In this document: positions 33,397 to 41,722 of the stretch, one piece after another
How the letters are laid out: every line of letters starts with the position of its first letter
Numbering within the stretch: position 1 is the first letter of the stretch
Origin: an uncultured Niabella sp.
GTDB taxonomy: Bacteria > Bacteroidota > Bacteroidia > Chitinophagales > Chitinophagaceae
Reading direction: 5' to 3'
Assembly (NCBI GenBank): GCA_934486785.1
Contig: CAKSQK010000001.1
Location: 186,001-250,000 of the forward strand
DNA length: 64,000 bases
Notes under the pieces: model-generated
Told to the model about the DNA's origin: nothing
What the model saw: only the letters and a program-made list of their open reading frames with translations
Database searches by the model: none
Position numbers and translations under genes: made by a program

Positions 33397-36051
33397 TCAA
33401 ATAAGTAAACCTTTAACCTTATCAATTACTTCCTTCAGGTTGCTGGCGTCCTGCCCGCCGGCGGTTGCCAGGGTTTTTTGCCCGCCACCGCCACCTTTGA
33501 TCAACGGGGCCACCTGTTGTTTAATTATAGCGCCGGCATCCAGGCCTTTTGCAGCTACCACGCTTTCTGCAATACCAATGGCTACAGCAGGTTTTCCGCC
33601 AAAATTAGCAGCCAGCGTTATCACATACTCCGCACCCGCAGCATTATTTGCCGATGAGAAATGATTCCTGATATCGCCACATAACTTTTTCAACGCATCA
33701 GCATTATTCACTTCCACAATGGCGCCAATAAAATTAATCCCATTGATGGTTTCTGATGCTTGCAGCAGGCTGTTTTTGATATTGCGTAATTCTTTAGCCT
33801 CTAAAGCTTCCACACGTTTTTCCAGCGCGGTTTTTTCAGCCATTAATTTTTCAATGGCTTTCAGCGGCTCTTTGCTTTTTAGCAGCTCGCTCACCTGTTT
33901 GTTTTGCGCCACTTTTTCCGTAAGGTAATGCATGGCTGCCGGGCCGGTCAGGGCTTCTATCCTGCGCACGCCCGCTGCAATCGCTGCTTCAGAAGTAATA
34001 ACAAGCATGCCAAGCATACCTGTCTGGTTCACATGCGTGCCGCCACAAAGCTCTACTGAAAAATCAGGATCAACCGTTACCACGCGCACTGTGTCGCCAT
34101 ATTTTTCACCAAACAGCGCCATGGCGCCAAGCTGCATGGCTGCTTCCTTTGGCATTTCTTTGATTACCACCGGTACATTCGCGCGTATTTTTTCATTCAC
34201 GATCCGGGTGACTTCGCGCAGCTCCTCATCAGTAATTTTTGCAAAATGCGATACATCAAAGCGCAGCAATTCCGGCGAAACCAGAGAGCCTTTTTGCTGA
34301 ACATGTGTGCCCAAAACCTGGCGCAGCGCGGCATGCAGCAAATGTGTACCGGTATGGTTGTACATTGTGTTCAGCCTGTCTTCAAAATTTACAATGGCAT
34401 TTATTTCAGCATCTATAGGTGTGGGAAGCCTGTCTGTAATGTGTATGATCAAATCATTTTCTTTCTTAGTATCTATCACTAAAAATTCATCATCATTAAT
34501 GATTAATCTTCCCTTATCGCCCACCTGGCCGCCGCTTTCAGCATAAAAAGGCGTGGTGGCCAATACCACCTGGTATTTCTCTTTGCCCTTTGCTTTTACT
34601 TTACGGTACTTCAGCACTTTGGTGGTTACATTCAAATCCTGGTACCCTACAAATGTCACCTCGTCTCCAGTATGCACCTGCACCCAGTCTTCAGTATCTA
34701 CAACCGTTGCGGCACGGCTTCGGTTCTTTTGTTGCTGCATTTCTGCTTCAAAACCAGCTTCATCAATAGTTAAATTATTTTCAGATGCGATTAATTTTGT
34801 TAAATCCAATGGAAACCCATAGGTATCGTATAACTCAAAAGCACTTTTACCGTCAATGGCTTTGCCGGAAGACCTGATGATGTCATCAATCCTTCGTAAT
34901 CCTTTTTCAAGCGTTCTCAAAAAGCTTTCTTCTTCTTCATGAATCACTTTGGCTACAAAGGCTTCCTGTTTTTTCAACTCAGGAAATACATGTTCAAACT
35001 GCGCTGCAATTACCGGAACAAGCTGGTAAAGCAACGGTTGTTTATAATTAAGATAAGAATAATAGTAACGAACGGCACGGCGTAAAATGCGGCGTATTAC
35101 ATAGCCCGCGCCCGTGTTGGAAGGCAGTTGCCCGTCTGCAATGGTAAAGCTTATGGCGCGTATATGATCGGCCAGCACGCGAAAAGTAATGGCCTGCCTG
35201 GTGTCTGCCGCGGCCTCTCCCGGATCTGGCACATAGGTTTTGCCTGTAATTTTTTCTACTTCAGCAATTGTTCCGGTAAATACATCCGTATCATAATTGC
35301 TGGCTTTTCCCTGCAGCACACGCACCAGCCGCTCAAAGCCCATGCCGGTATCCACATGCTTTTCGGGCAATGGTTCCAGGCTGCCGTCTTTTTTGCGGTT
35401 GAACTGTATGAAAACATTGTTCCATATCTCAATCACTTGCGGATGGTCTTCATTCACCAGTTCTTTGCCTTCAATAGCAACCCTTTCACTCACAGGGCGG
35501 CAATCTACGTGAATTTCGGAGCAGGGACCACAGGGGCCTGTATCGCCCATTTCCCAAAAATTATCTTTTTTATTTCCTTTTAAAATGCGTTCTTCAGCAA
35601 TCCATTTTTTCCATTCGTTATAAGCTTCCTCATCAAAAGGAAGGCCTTCGGCATCATCTCCTTCAAATACAGTTACATACAGGCGGTCTTTTTCTATACC
35701 CAGCACCTCTGTAAGCAACTCCCAACTGTAAGCAATGGCCTCAGTTTTAAAATAGTCGCCAAAACTCCAGTTGCCCAGCATTTCAAACATCGTATGATGG
35801 TAAGTATCCACGCCTACTTCTTCCAGGTCGTTGTGCTTACCGCTTACGCGAAGACATTTTTGGGTATCGGCCACGCGGGGGTGCGGTGGTTTTTTGTTAC
35901 CCAGAAAATAATCCTTAAACTGGTTCATGCCCGCGTTAGTAAACATAAGCGTGGGATCGTCTTTTACCACGATGGGTGCAGATGGCACAATTTGATGTGC
36001 TTTACCTTTAAAAAAATCTAAAAAAGCCTGCCTGATTGCTGTACTTGTCAT
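33397..36051 (-). CDS. alaS: Alanyl-tRNA synthetase
   Basis: This 884-residue enzyme charges tRNA-Ala and edits Ser- and Gly-mischarged tRNA. The aminoacylation core (residues 1-450) begins TAIRQAFLDFFKGK with TNAGMNQFKDYFLG. The editing domain has HTGTHLLHAALRQ and ELCGGTHVNQTG, the zinc/editing His and Cys residues. The C-terminal DHHA1 domain ends with GGGGGQKTLATAGG. Everything expected is present. The ATG at 36051 is supported by a promoter box ending 7 nt upstream, so the mRNA may have almost no leader. The gene is probably transcribed alone, since the M20 gene upstream belongs to another operon. Confidence 0.97.
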   Translation of the reverse strand: MTSTAIRQAFLDFFKGKAHQIVPSAPIVVKDDPTLMFTNAGMNQFKDYFLGNKKPPHPRVADTQKCLRVSGKHNDLEEVGVDTYHHTMFEMLGNWSFGDYFKTEAIAYSWELLTEVLGIEKDRLYVTVFEGDDAEGLPFDEEAYNEWKKWIAEERILKGNKKDNFWEMGDTGPCGPCSEIHVDCRPVSERVAIEGKELVNEDHPQVIEIWNNVFIQFNRKKDGSLEPLPEKHVDTGMGFERLVRVLQGKASNYDTDVFTGTIAEVEKITGKTYVPDPGEAAADTRQAITFRVLADHIRAISFTIADGQLPSNTGAGYVIRRILRRAVRYYYSYLNYKQPLLYQLVPVIAAQFEHVFPELKKQEAFVAKVIHEEEESFLRTLEKGLRRIDDIIRSSGKAIDGKSAFELYDTYGFPLDLTKLIASENNLTIDEAGFEAEMQQQKNRSRAATVVDTEDWVQVHTGDEVTFVGYQDLNVTTKVLKYRKVKAKGKEKYQVVLATTPFYAESGGQVGDKGRLIINDDEFLVIDTKKENDLIIHITDRLPTPIDAEINAIVNFEDRLNTMYNHTGTHLLHAALRQVLGTHVQQKGSLVSPELLRFDVSHFAKITDEELREVTRIVNEKIRANVPVVIKEMPKEAAMQLGAMALFGEKYGDTVRVVTVDPDFSVELCGGTHVNQTGMLGMLVITSEAAIAAGVRRIEALTGPAAMHYLTEKVAQNKQVSELLKSKEPLKAIEKLMAEKTALEKRVEALEAKELRNIKNSLLQASETINGINFIGAIVEVNNADALKKLCGDIRNHFSSANNAAGAEYVITLAANFGGKPAVAIGIAESVVAAKGLDAGAIIKQQVAPLIKGGGGGQKTLATAGGQDASNLKEVIDKVKGLLI

Positions 36052-36058
36052 AAGGCTG

Positions 36059-36066
36059 CAAATTTA
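36059..36066 (-). promoter_or_regulatory. Promoter -7 box next to the alaS start
   Basis: TAAATTTG on the minus strand ends 7 nt before the alaS ATG, consistent with a nearly leaderless transcript. Confidence 0.5.
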
Positions 36067-36109
36067 GTGTTTCTGAGCTCACGAGTTAAAAGGCTTCCAA
36101 AGAAAGGCA

Positions 36110-37321
36110 TCAGGCAGATGTTACACTACTTTGTTGCAAAATACGGGTGGCAAAGTAAGCCATAAAGCCCGCACCGGTTTCCAGCGCAGTTTCATCCAAA
36201 TTAAAAGTGGGGCTGTGCAAGGGCGAAGTAATGTTCATGGCCTCGTTACCCACACCCAGAAAATAAAATACAGATGGCTTATGCCGGCCATAGTAGGCAA
36301 AATCTTCGGCGGCCATCAGGTTATCCATATGTTCCACGTTTTCTTCTCCAATATATTCTTTAGCATAAGCATTCATGGCATCGCTCAATTGTTCATCATT
36401 ATTTACAGAAGGGTAGCCGCACCGGATATCAAACTGGCAGGTAGCGCCCATGCCTTCTACCAACGAAACAGCCAGTTTTTTCATTCGCTCGTGCGCTTCA
36501 TAGCGCCACTCATCATTAAAGGTTCTGAAAGTACCTTCCAGGTAAACCGTGTTGGGAATGATGTTGATGGCTCCGTCTGCTATAAATCTTCCGAAAGAAA
36601 GTACCGTAGGCATTTGCGGGTTGGCCATTCTGCTGACAAGTTGCTGCAACGCCACCACCATTTGCGCTGCTATTTGTACCGGATCAATAGTTGTATGAGG
36701 CATGGCCCCGTGACCACCCTTACCGGTAATAGTTACTGTAATTTCATCCATTGATGCCATACACAATCCTTTTGGAATGGTAACCTTACCTGCCAGCTTG
36801 TGTGGATACACATGTTGCCCGATCACATGCACGGGTTGCGGATTATCAAGCGCTCCTTCGGCGATCATTTGCTGAGCGCCACCCGGGAGTTTTTCTTCGG
36901 CAGGCTGAAATATAAGTCGCACGGTTCCTGCAAATTCATCTTTGATCGCATTTAAAATACGCGCAGCACCCAGCAAAATTGCCGTGTGAGCATCATGCCC
37001 GCAAGCATGCATCACACCCTCATTTACTGATTTATAATCAATATCATTTTCTTCTCTAATGGGCAAGGCGTCCATGTCAGCGCGCAGCGCAATCACCGGG
37101 CCATTTCCTTTCGAGCCTTTTATTTCTGCAAGAACACCGGTTTGGGCGATCTCCCTGTACCCAATTCCCAATTCTTTTAACTGCTGTTGTATGTAGGCAG
37201 ATGTATTGAATTCCTGAAAAGAAAGTTCCGGGTGGGCATGCAGGTGCCTGCGATCGGCAATAATATTATTATTAAAAATATGCGCCTGCTCTTTAATTTG
37301 GGTTATAAGTGTATGATTCAT
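36110..37321 (-). CDS. M20-family amidohydrolase (N-acyl-amino-acid hydrolase type)
   Basis: This 403-residue metallohydrolase has the M20D motifs ALRADMDALPI (about 78-88), MHACGHDAHTAILLGAAR (His105, Cys107, His109) and FQPAEEKLPGGAQ (Glu142/143, metal ligand and catalytic base), then GGHGAMPH with the bridging-dimer His. Relatives cleave N-acyl amino acids, auxin conjugates or diaminopimelate derivatives. No signal peptide is seen, so it works in the cytoplasm. It is the last gene of a tight five-gene operon (8 bp after apbE) with an Nramp-like transporter, an SDR and a DapA-like enzyme. It therefore probably hydrolyses an amide in an imported compound. The substrate is unknown. Confidence 0.88.
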   Translation of the reverse strand: MNHTLITQIKEQAHIFNNNIIADRRHLHAHPELSFQEFNTSAYIQQQLKELGIGYREIAQTGVLAEIKGSKGNGPVIALRADMDALPIREENDIDYKSVNEGVMHACGHDAHTAILLGAARILNAIKDEFAGTVRLIFQPAEEKLPGGAQQMIAEGALDNPQPVHVIGQHVYPHKLAGKVTIPKGLCMASMDEITVTITGKGGHGAMPHTTIDPVQIAAQMVVALQQLVSRMANPQMPTVLSFGRFIADGAINIIPNTVYLEGTFRTFNDEWRYEAHERMKKLAVSLVEGMGATCQFDIRCGYPSVNNDEQLSDAMNAYAKEYIGEENVEHMDNLMAAEDFAYYGRHKPSVFYFLGVGNEAMNITSPLHSPTFNLDETALETGAGFMAYFATRILQQSSVTSA

Positions 37322-37329
37322 TGAACTGC

Positions 37330-38370
37330 TTAGTTTACCGGTAACAGAAATTTTTTAAACCCTGATGTTGCTGTATCGCCTACGCTCCCATCAGCTTTTT
37401 TATAGATGAGGTATGCTTCCAACTCTTTGTGTGATTCCAAATACTTCAAAGCTTTTTCTTTGCCCATAAACATCAGCGAGTTATCAAAGCCATCAGCGGT
37501 GATGGCGTCTTTAGCCATAACGGTTATGCTGATGAGATCGCTGACAATGGAGTAACCCGTAAAAGGGTTGATGAGGTGCGTGACGCGTGTACCATCGCTG
37601 TCATAAAATTTTCTATAACTGCCCGAAGTGGTAACGGCGGCGTCTTTCACTTTCAGCAAGGCACGATAAGGTTCAAAGCCCTCATCACCCGGCTGCTCAA
37701 TACCTATTGTCCAATCTCTGCCGTCAATTGTATTGGAACCGCGGGTTTTTATTTCGCCGCCCACTTCTACCATATAATTTTTTACACCCAGCTTGTTAAG
37801 CTGCGCGGCAATATAATCCACACTATAACCCTGCGCAATGCCGTTCACATCAATTTTTACACACGGTTTTTGCTTGTGCAAAAAATTACCTTTTAAATGC
37901 AGATAGTTACTGCCCACGCAGGAAAGCAGGTTTTTAATTTCTGCACTGTCAGGAAGTTTGTCACGCTTGGTATTAGCAAAACCCCAGGCATTGACCAGGG
38001 GATACACGCTGATATCGAACGCGCCGCCGGTGGCTTTGTATATTTCAAATGCTTTTTTTACAACTGCCAGCAGGTGTGCGTCAATACTGAGGCCGGCAGG
38101 CGATTGGTTGAAACGGTTGATGAGAGAACCCGGCTGGTATACCGAAAGCGACTGATCCAGTTCGGCAAACAGTTCACCAGCTTTTTCATAAGTAAATACG
38201 CTATCGGTGGCTATATACCGGATAGAATATGTGGTTCCCTGCGCGCTTCCCTGAAGCTGGAACATTTGCATGGCAGCGGTGCCGGCTTTTTTTCCTGCTT
38301 CGCAGGAATACAGTAATATGCAAAACCATACAAAAGAACTTACGCAGCACGTATGCTTCAAAATTTTCAA
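37330..38370 (-). CDS. apbE: ApbE-family FAD:protein FMN transferase, lipoprotein
   Basis: This 346-residue protein begins with a lipoprotein signal (lipid-modified Cys23 in LLYSCEAG). ApbE motifs include GSAQGTTYSIRYIA, GGAFDISVYPLVNAWGF, KIDVNGIAQGYSVDYIA, YMVEVGGEIKTRG and VTHLINPFTG. The enzyme covalently attaches FMN to Thr/Ser of exported flavoproteins (as in Na+-NQR and RNF-type complexes) using FAD. It lies in an operon with unrelated catabolic-looking genes and overlaps the DapA-like gene by 4 bp (ATGA). No obvious FMN-acceptor protein is in the window, so its partner may be elsewhere, or it may be in the operon only by chance. Confidence 0.9.
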   Translation of the reverse strand: MKILKHTCCVSSFVWFCILLYSCEAGKKAGTAAMQMFQLQGSAQGTTYSIRYIATDSVFTYEKAGELFAELDQSLSVYQPGSLINRFNQSPAGLSIDAHLLAVVKKAFEIYKATGGAFDISVYPLVNAWGFANTKRDKLPDSAEIKNLLSCVGSNYLHLKGNFLHKQKPCVKIDVNGIAQGYSVDYIAAQLNKLGVKNYMVEVGGEIKTRGSNTIDGRDWTIGIEQPGDEGFEPYRALLKVKDAAVTTSGSYRKFYDSDGTRVTHLINPFTGYSIVSDLISITVMAKDAITADGFDNSLMFMGKEKALKYLESHKELEAYLIYKKADGSVGDTATSGFKKFLLPVN

Positions 38371-39401
38371 TGACTGATCTTTAAGTGAGGAAAATATTTC
38401 TCACAAATTTCGTCAATCAGTTCCATTTGCCCGGCAGATAGTTTTTCTTTTTCCAGCAAACATTCAATATGGTCCATAAGGCCCTGGCGGCGCAGCATTT
38501 CATGAATGCCTGAAATACATCCATGAAAATGGTTGGCTGTATCAAAAACAGCGGCATTGGTATCGGTAATTTCAATTCCTTTTGCAAGCAGCGCTTCTAC
38601 GCCTGAGTAATTATTTTGAATGCATGTTTTTATTTCTTGAAGCGTTTGCACAGCGTGTTCTGTACAAAAAGCCCAATGGCCTAAAAGGCCGCCAACAAAG
38701 CGTTTTTCAATTACTTTATTATCAATATCAAACCGGTAAGGTGTTAGCAGGTCGGCCACAATATTATCATCATTACCGGTGTATAAAGCAATGTTATCAG
38801 CTCTTGATGATGAGGCTACGGCTTTCACCACATCAATGGTTTGGTAGCGGTTGAAAGCCGCCACTTTTATGGCATGCACATTTTCAATTTCTGCAAATGC
38901 TTTCCAGAAATCATAGCTTAATATTCTTCCACCCACAGCAGGTTGCAGGTAAAAGCCAAATACCGGTATGATCTCTGCCACTTTCCTGGCGCGATCAACC
39001 AGTGCCTGCTCTGATTCATGCTGCAGGCCGCCCATGCTTAACAACCCAAAATGATAATTGTGCTGTAGCGCTAACTGTGCCTCCTGCACCGCCTGTTCTG
39101 TCGGCCCGCATATGCCTGCTACTTTTATAAAAGGATTTGTGAGCCCGGCGTTATCAATTTCGCCTGAAACGATTTGCAGTACCGGTTCCAGCAAGCCGGC
39201 ATTTCTTATTTCAAACTGCGTGGTATGCACACCAACCGCCACACCGCCCGCGCCGCTGTTGATATAGTACCTGGTAAGGTTTCGCAGCCTTTCTTCATCA
39301 ATATTTTTTGTACCCTTCTGTAATAGCAGCGGGTGGGCGGGAATAACTACGCCTTGGTGTAAAAGACTGAGAATATCATCGCTCAAATTAGTAATTGCCA
39401 T
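38367..39401 (-). CDS. DapA-like class I lyase/aldolase (DHDPS/NAL family)
   Basis: This 344-residue TIM-barrel protein belongs to the dihydrodipicolinate synthase/N-acetylneuraminate lyase superfamily. The Schiff-base lysine (Lys179 in NVHAIKVAAF) and the active-site tyrosine (Tyr151 in GFYLQPAV) are present. The pyruvate-binding GT(T/S)GE motif of true DapA reads VGVHTTQFE instead, so the keto-acid carboxylate is held differently and the housekeeping lysine function is unlikely. Such divergent members act on sugar acids or similar keto compounds. It is the middle gene of the Nramp-like operon, overlapping its neighbours by 4 and 14 bp. The substrate is undetermined. Confidence 0.82.
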   Translation of the reverse strand: MAITNLSDDILSLLHQGVVIPAHPLLLQKGTKNIDEERLRNLTRYYINSGAGGVAVGVHTTQFEIRNAGLLEPVLQIVSGEIDNAGLTNPFIKVAGICGPTEQAVQEAQLALQHNYHFGLLSMGGLQHESEQALVDRARKVAEIIPVFGFYLQPAVGGRILSYDFWKAFAEIENVHAIKVAAFNRYQTIDVVKAVASSSRADNIALYTGNDDNIVADLLTPYRFDIDNKVIEKRFVGGLLGHWAFCTEHAVQTLQEIKTCIQNNYSGVEALLAKGIEITDTNAAVFDTANHFHGCISGIHEMLRRQGLMDHIECLLEKEKLSAGQMELIDEICEKYFPHLKISH

Positions 39402-40404
39402 GCCTTTCCTGAAAGTGTGTGGGTTTATGAATGGTTTGCCTGCCTTCTGTCAGCCAGTCGGCTATTATTGTCATCATTTTTTTTAACGGCGTTGCAGGGT
39501 AGCCAAACAGGTTAAAACATTCTGTGGCATTGCTTAATAAAGCCGTGTCTGCTTCAACACCTGTAAATAATGGTTTCTTATTAAAATATTCACCAAACCA
39601 GGCAGCAAGCTTTTGTACTGACAGGTTTTCGGGGCCTGTGACGTTTAAAATTTTTGGCGGAGCAGTGCAATGCAATAAACTTCTTAAGGCGTATTCATTG
39701 GCATCTCTCTGCCAGATCACGTTCACGTTGGCCATTGTTACATCTACCGGCTTTTCGTTCAAAACAGCTTTTGCTATTTCATGCAGCACGCCATATTTTA
39801 CATCATTGGCATAGTTAAGGCGGAAGATAAGCGCCGGCGTATTGTTTTTATTTGAGAAATATTCAAACATGCGTTCCCTGCCCAGGCATGACTGCGCGTA
39901 CTCGCCAACCGGGCCGGGAGTATCTTTCTCTGATGAGCCACCACCGTTGGCGGCAGATAAAGGATAAACATTCCCGGTAGAAAAAACAACAATATTGGAA
40001 TCCTTATAATGAGCTGCAACTTTTGAAGGCAGGTGCGTATTCATGGCCCATGTAAAACTTTCATTGCCTTTGGTGCCGAATTTTGTGCCGGCAAGGTAGA
40101 GTATGTTTGCCACCTGCGGCATGTGGCTCCAAGCGGCATCATCCAGCAGGTTTGCTTTGATTGTTATAACACCGGCTTCTTCCAGCTCATGCTGGAGGCC
40201 TTCTTCTGAAAATCTTGCCACGCCATATACTTTTTTATCAATACCTGCTTTTTGTATGGCAGCGATGGCAAGTCTTGCCATATCGGGACCCATTTTGCCG
40301 CCAACACCCAGTATGGCTATATCTCCGCTGATTTTTTTAATATCGTTTACCAGCACTGCTGTTGGTTCTAAAAGTTCGTTGTACCGTTGATCAATAGTCA
40401 TCAT
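39388..40404 (-). CDS. Extended SDR, NAD-dependent epimerase/dehydratase family, unusual active site
   Basis: This 338-residue protein has the Rossmann motif AILGVGGKMG (about 30-39), a strand YLAGTKFG, and FSTGNVYPLS with the catalytic Ser/Thr region. It then has EYAQSC where extended SDRs have YGxSK: Tyr169 is kept, but Cys173 replaces the lysine that lowers the tyrosine pKa. The C-terminal substrate domain follows the UDP-sugar epimerase pattern (LIFRLNYANDVKYG, LNVTGPENLS). The missing Lys suggests altered chemistry or a binding role. The gene overlaps the DapA-like gene by 14 bp and lies 2 bp after the transporter gene, implying tight co-expression. Confidence 0.83.
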   Translation of the reverse strand: MMTIDQRYNELLEPTAVLVNDIKKISGDIAILGVGGKMGPDMARLAIAAIQKAGIDKKVYGVARFSEEGLQHELEEAGVITIKANLLDDAAWSHMPQVANILYLAGTKFGTKGNESFTWAMNTHLPSKVAAHYKDSNIVVFSTGNVYPLSAANGGGSSEKDTPGPVGEYAQSCLGRERMFEYFSNKNNTPALIFRLNYANDVKYGVLHEIAKAVLNEKPVDVTMANVNVIWQRDANEYALRSLLHCTAPPKILNVTGPENLSVQKLAAWFGEYFNKKPLFTGVEADTALLSNATECFNLFGYPATPLKKMMTIIADWLTEGRQTIHKPTHFQERHGNY

Positions 40405-40406
40405 TT

Positions 40407-41606
40407 TTATTTTAAAAACAGTTCTTTAAAATTAAAAATCGCCATCATTACGATCAATAGCATGGCCGTGCCGATGACGATTTTGGTTGAGAGGGAATTG
40501 GCATAACTGCCCATCAGCTTTTTATCATTTGCTATAAAATACATGGTAAACCCAATGACCGGCACAATAAAAATGGTAACGCTTTGTGCAAATACGATCA
40601 ACTCGAGTGGTGCTGATCCAAACAGGATGGCGATTATTGCGCCGATGGTCATTACCAGCGCTGTAAGTATTCTTGCTCTTTTACCGCCCACACCTTCAGA
40701 CCAGCCAAAGGCATCGCTTAATAGCGTGCCTCCAACTGAGGCGTTGCCCAAAAGCGAGGAAAAAGCCGCGCCAAACAACCCGATCAAAAATATATATGCC
40801 GCGAAATTTCCAAACGCGGGCACCAGTGCGCGAGACATATCAGTAGCGCTCTTTACATCAATACCGCTTGGCAGCAGTACTGCCGCGGCGCATATCATAA
40901 CGATCGCGCTCATTACACCTAAAATAATGATCCCAAATACGCCATCATATTTTACGGAATTGTCTTTTTGTATTTTCTTTTTTTCCCTGATCAAATAAGC
41001 CTGGTAAAATGCGCCCACAATGGAAATACAGGAAGCGCCGAAAGCGATCACCAGCCCTAATGAATTTTGTGGGATGACGGGTTTCAACCCGGATAACACG
41101 CGTTGCAGATCAGGCCTTGTAATGAACAGCGTAATAACAAAAGATAAAAGCATCATGATGATCAGGGTTACCATCACTTTTTCCAGCGTTTTATAAATAT
41201 TCTTTGTAAACAACAACAAAATGCCGATCGCATTAAAAACCACGATCCAGATATAGGGCTGTGTATTGGTAAGCTCGCCGATTGCGATGCCTACGCCTGT
41301 AGAATTTCCTGACTGAAAAGATGCTGCCACGGCAAAAATGGCAAATCCTAAAATAACAGACGCCCATCTTCCCCATTTTTTGGCCACAATACCCAGGATG
41401 GAATCATCAAGTACTGCCCCCATGCGGGTGGCCATGCCTGAAAAGGCCGACATGAAAAAAATAGCTACCGCCACAATCCATAACAATGAATACCCATACT
41501 GCGCACCAAGCTTTGAAGTAATAGTCATTTTGCTTGGCCCAAAAATGAGGGCTGCCGTAATAATTCCGGGAGCAATTGCTTTGAAATAATCCTTTAGCCT
41601 TCTCAT
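40407..41606 (-). CDS. Nramp-family transporter lacking the canonical metal-binding motifs
   Basis: This 399-residue inner-membrane protein has 11 predicted hydrophobic segments and aligns with Nramp (MntH-type) carriers over TM1 (FKAIAPGIITAALIFGP) and TM6. In TM1 the metal-binding motif DPGN reads GPSK (residues 23-26). In TM6 the MPH motif of the unwound helix reads IVGAFYQAY (about 196-204), so both the Asp/Asn pair and the Met ligand are missing. Manganese or iron transport is thus doubtful, and a different, perhaps organic, substrate is more likely. It is the first gene of the operon with SDR, DapA-like, ApbE and M20 genes. A perfect palindrome overlaps its promoter. Confidence 0.85.
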   Translation of the reverse strand: MRRLKDYFKAIAPGIITAALIFGPSKMTITSKLGAQYGYSLLWIVAVAIFFMSAFSGMATRMGAVLDDSILGIVAKKWGRWASVILGFAIFAVAASFQSGNSTGVGIAIGELTNTQPYIWIVVFNAIGILLLFTKNIYKTLEKVMVTLIIMMLLSFVITLFITRPDLQRVLSGLKPVIPQNSLGLVIAFGASCISIVGAFYQAYLIREKKKIQKDNSVKYDGVFGIIILGVMSAIVMICAAAVLLPSGIDVKSATDMSRALVPAFGNFAAYIFLIGLFGAAFSSLLGNASVGGTLLSDAFGWSEGVGGKRARILTALVMTIGAIIAILFGSAPLELIVFAQSVTIFIVPVIGFTMYFIANDKKLMGSYANSLSTKIVIGTAMLLIVMMAIFNFKELFLK

Positions 41607-41620
41607 TTGACAAACTTTAC

Positions 41621-41639
41621 GGTAACGTTACCAAATTTA
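41621..41639 (-). promoter_or_regulatory. Promoter and palindromic operator of the Nramp-like operon
   Basis: TAAATTTG on the minus strand (41632-41639) is the -7 box. The perfect 12-bp palindrome GGTAACGTTACC (41621-41632) directly follows it, covering the transcription start. Position and the central CG of the palindrome are typical of a LacI-family repressor site. No such regulator is encoded in this window. Confidence 0.6.
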
Positions 41640-41698
41640 TGAGAAAAAGTTATTGCTTGCTACGCATAGCTAAAAATTCATAAACATTTTATGCCCTT

Positions 41699-41706
41699 TA
41701 TCTTTG
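41699..41706 (+). promoter_or_regulatory. Promoter -7 box of the GH144-like gene
   Basis: TATCTTTG lies 16 nt upstream of the ATG at 41723 and diverges from the Nramp-operon promoter 60 bp away. Confidence 0.5.
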
Positions 41707-41722
41707 ATGCTTTATTGTTTAA

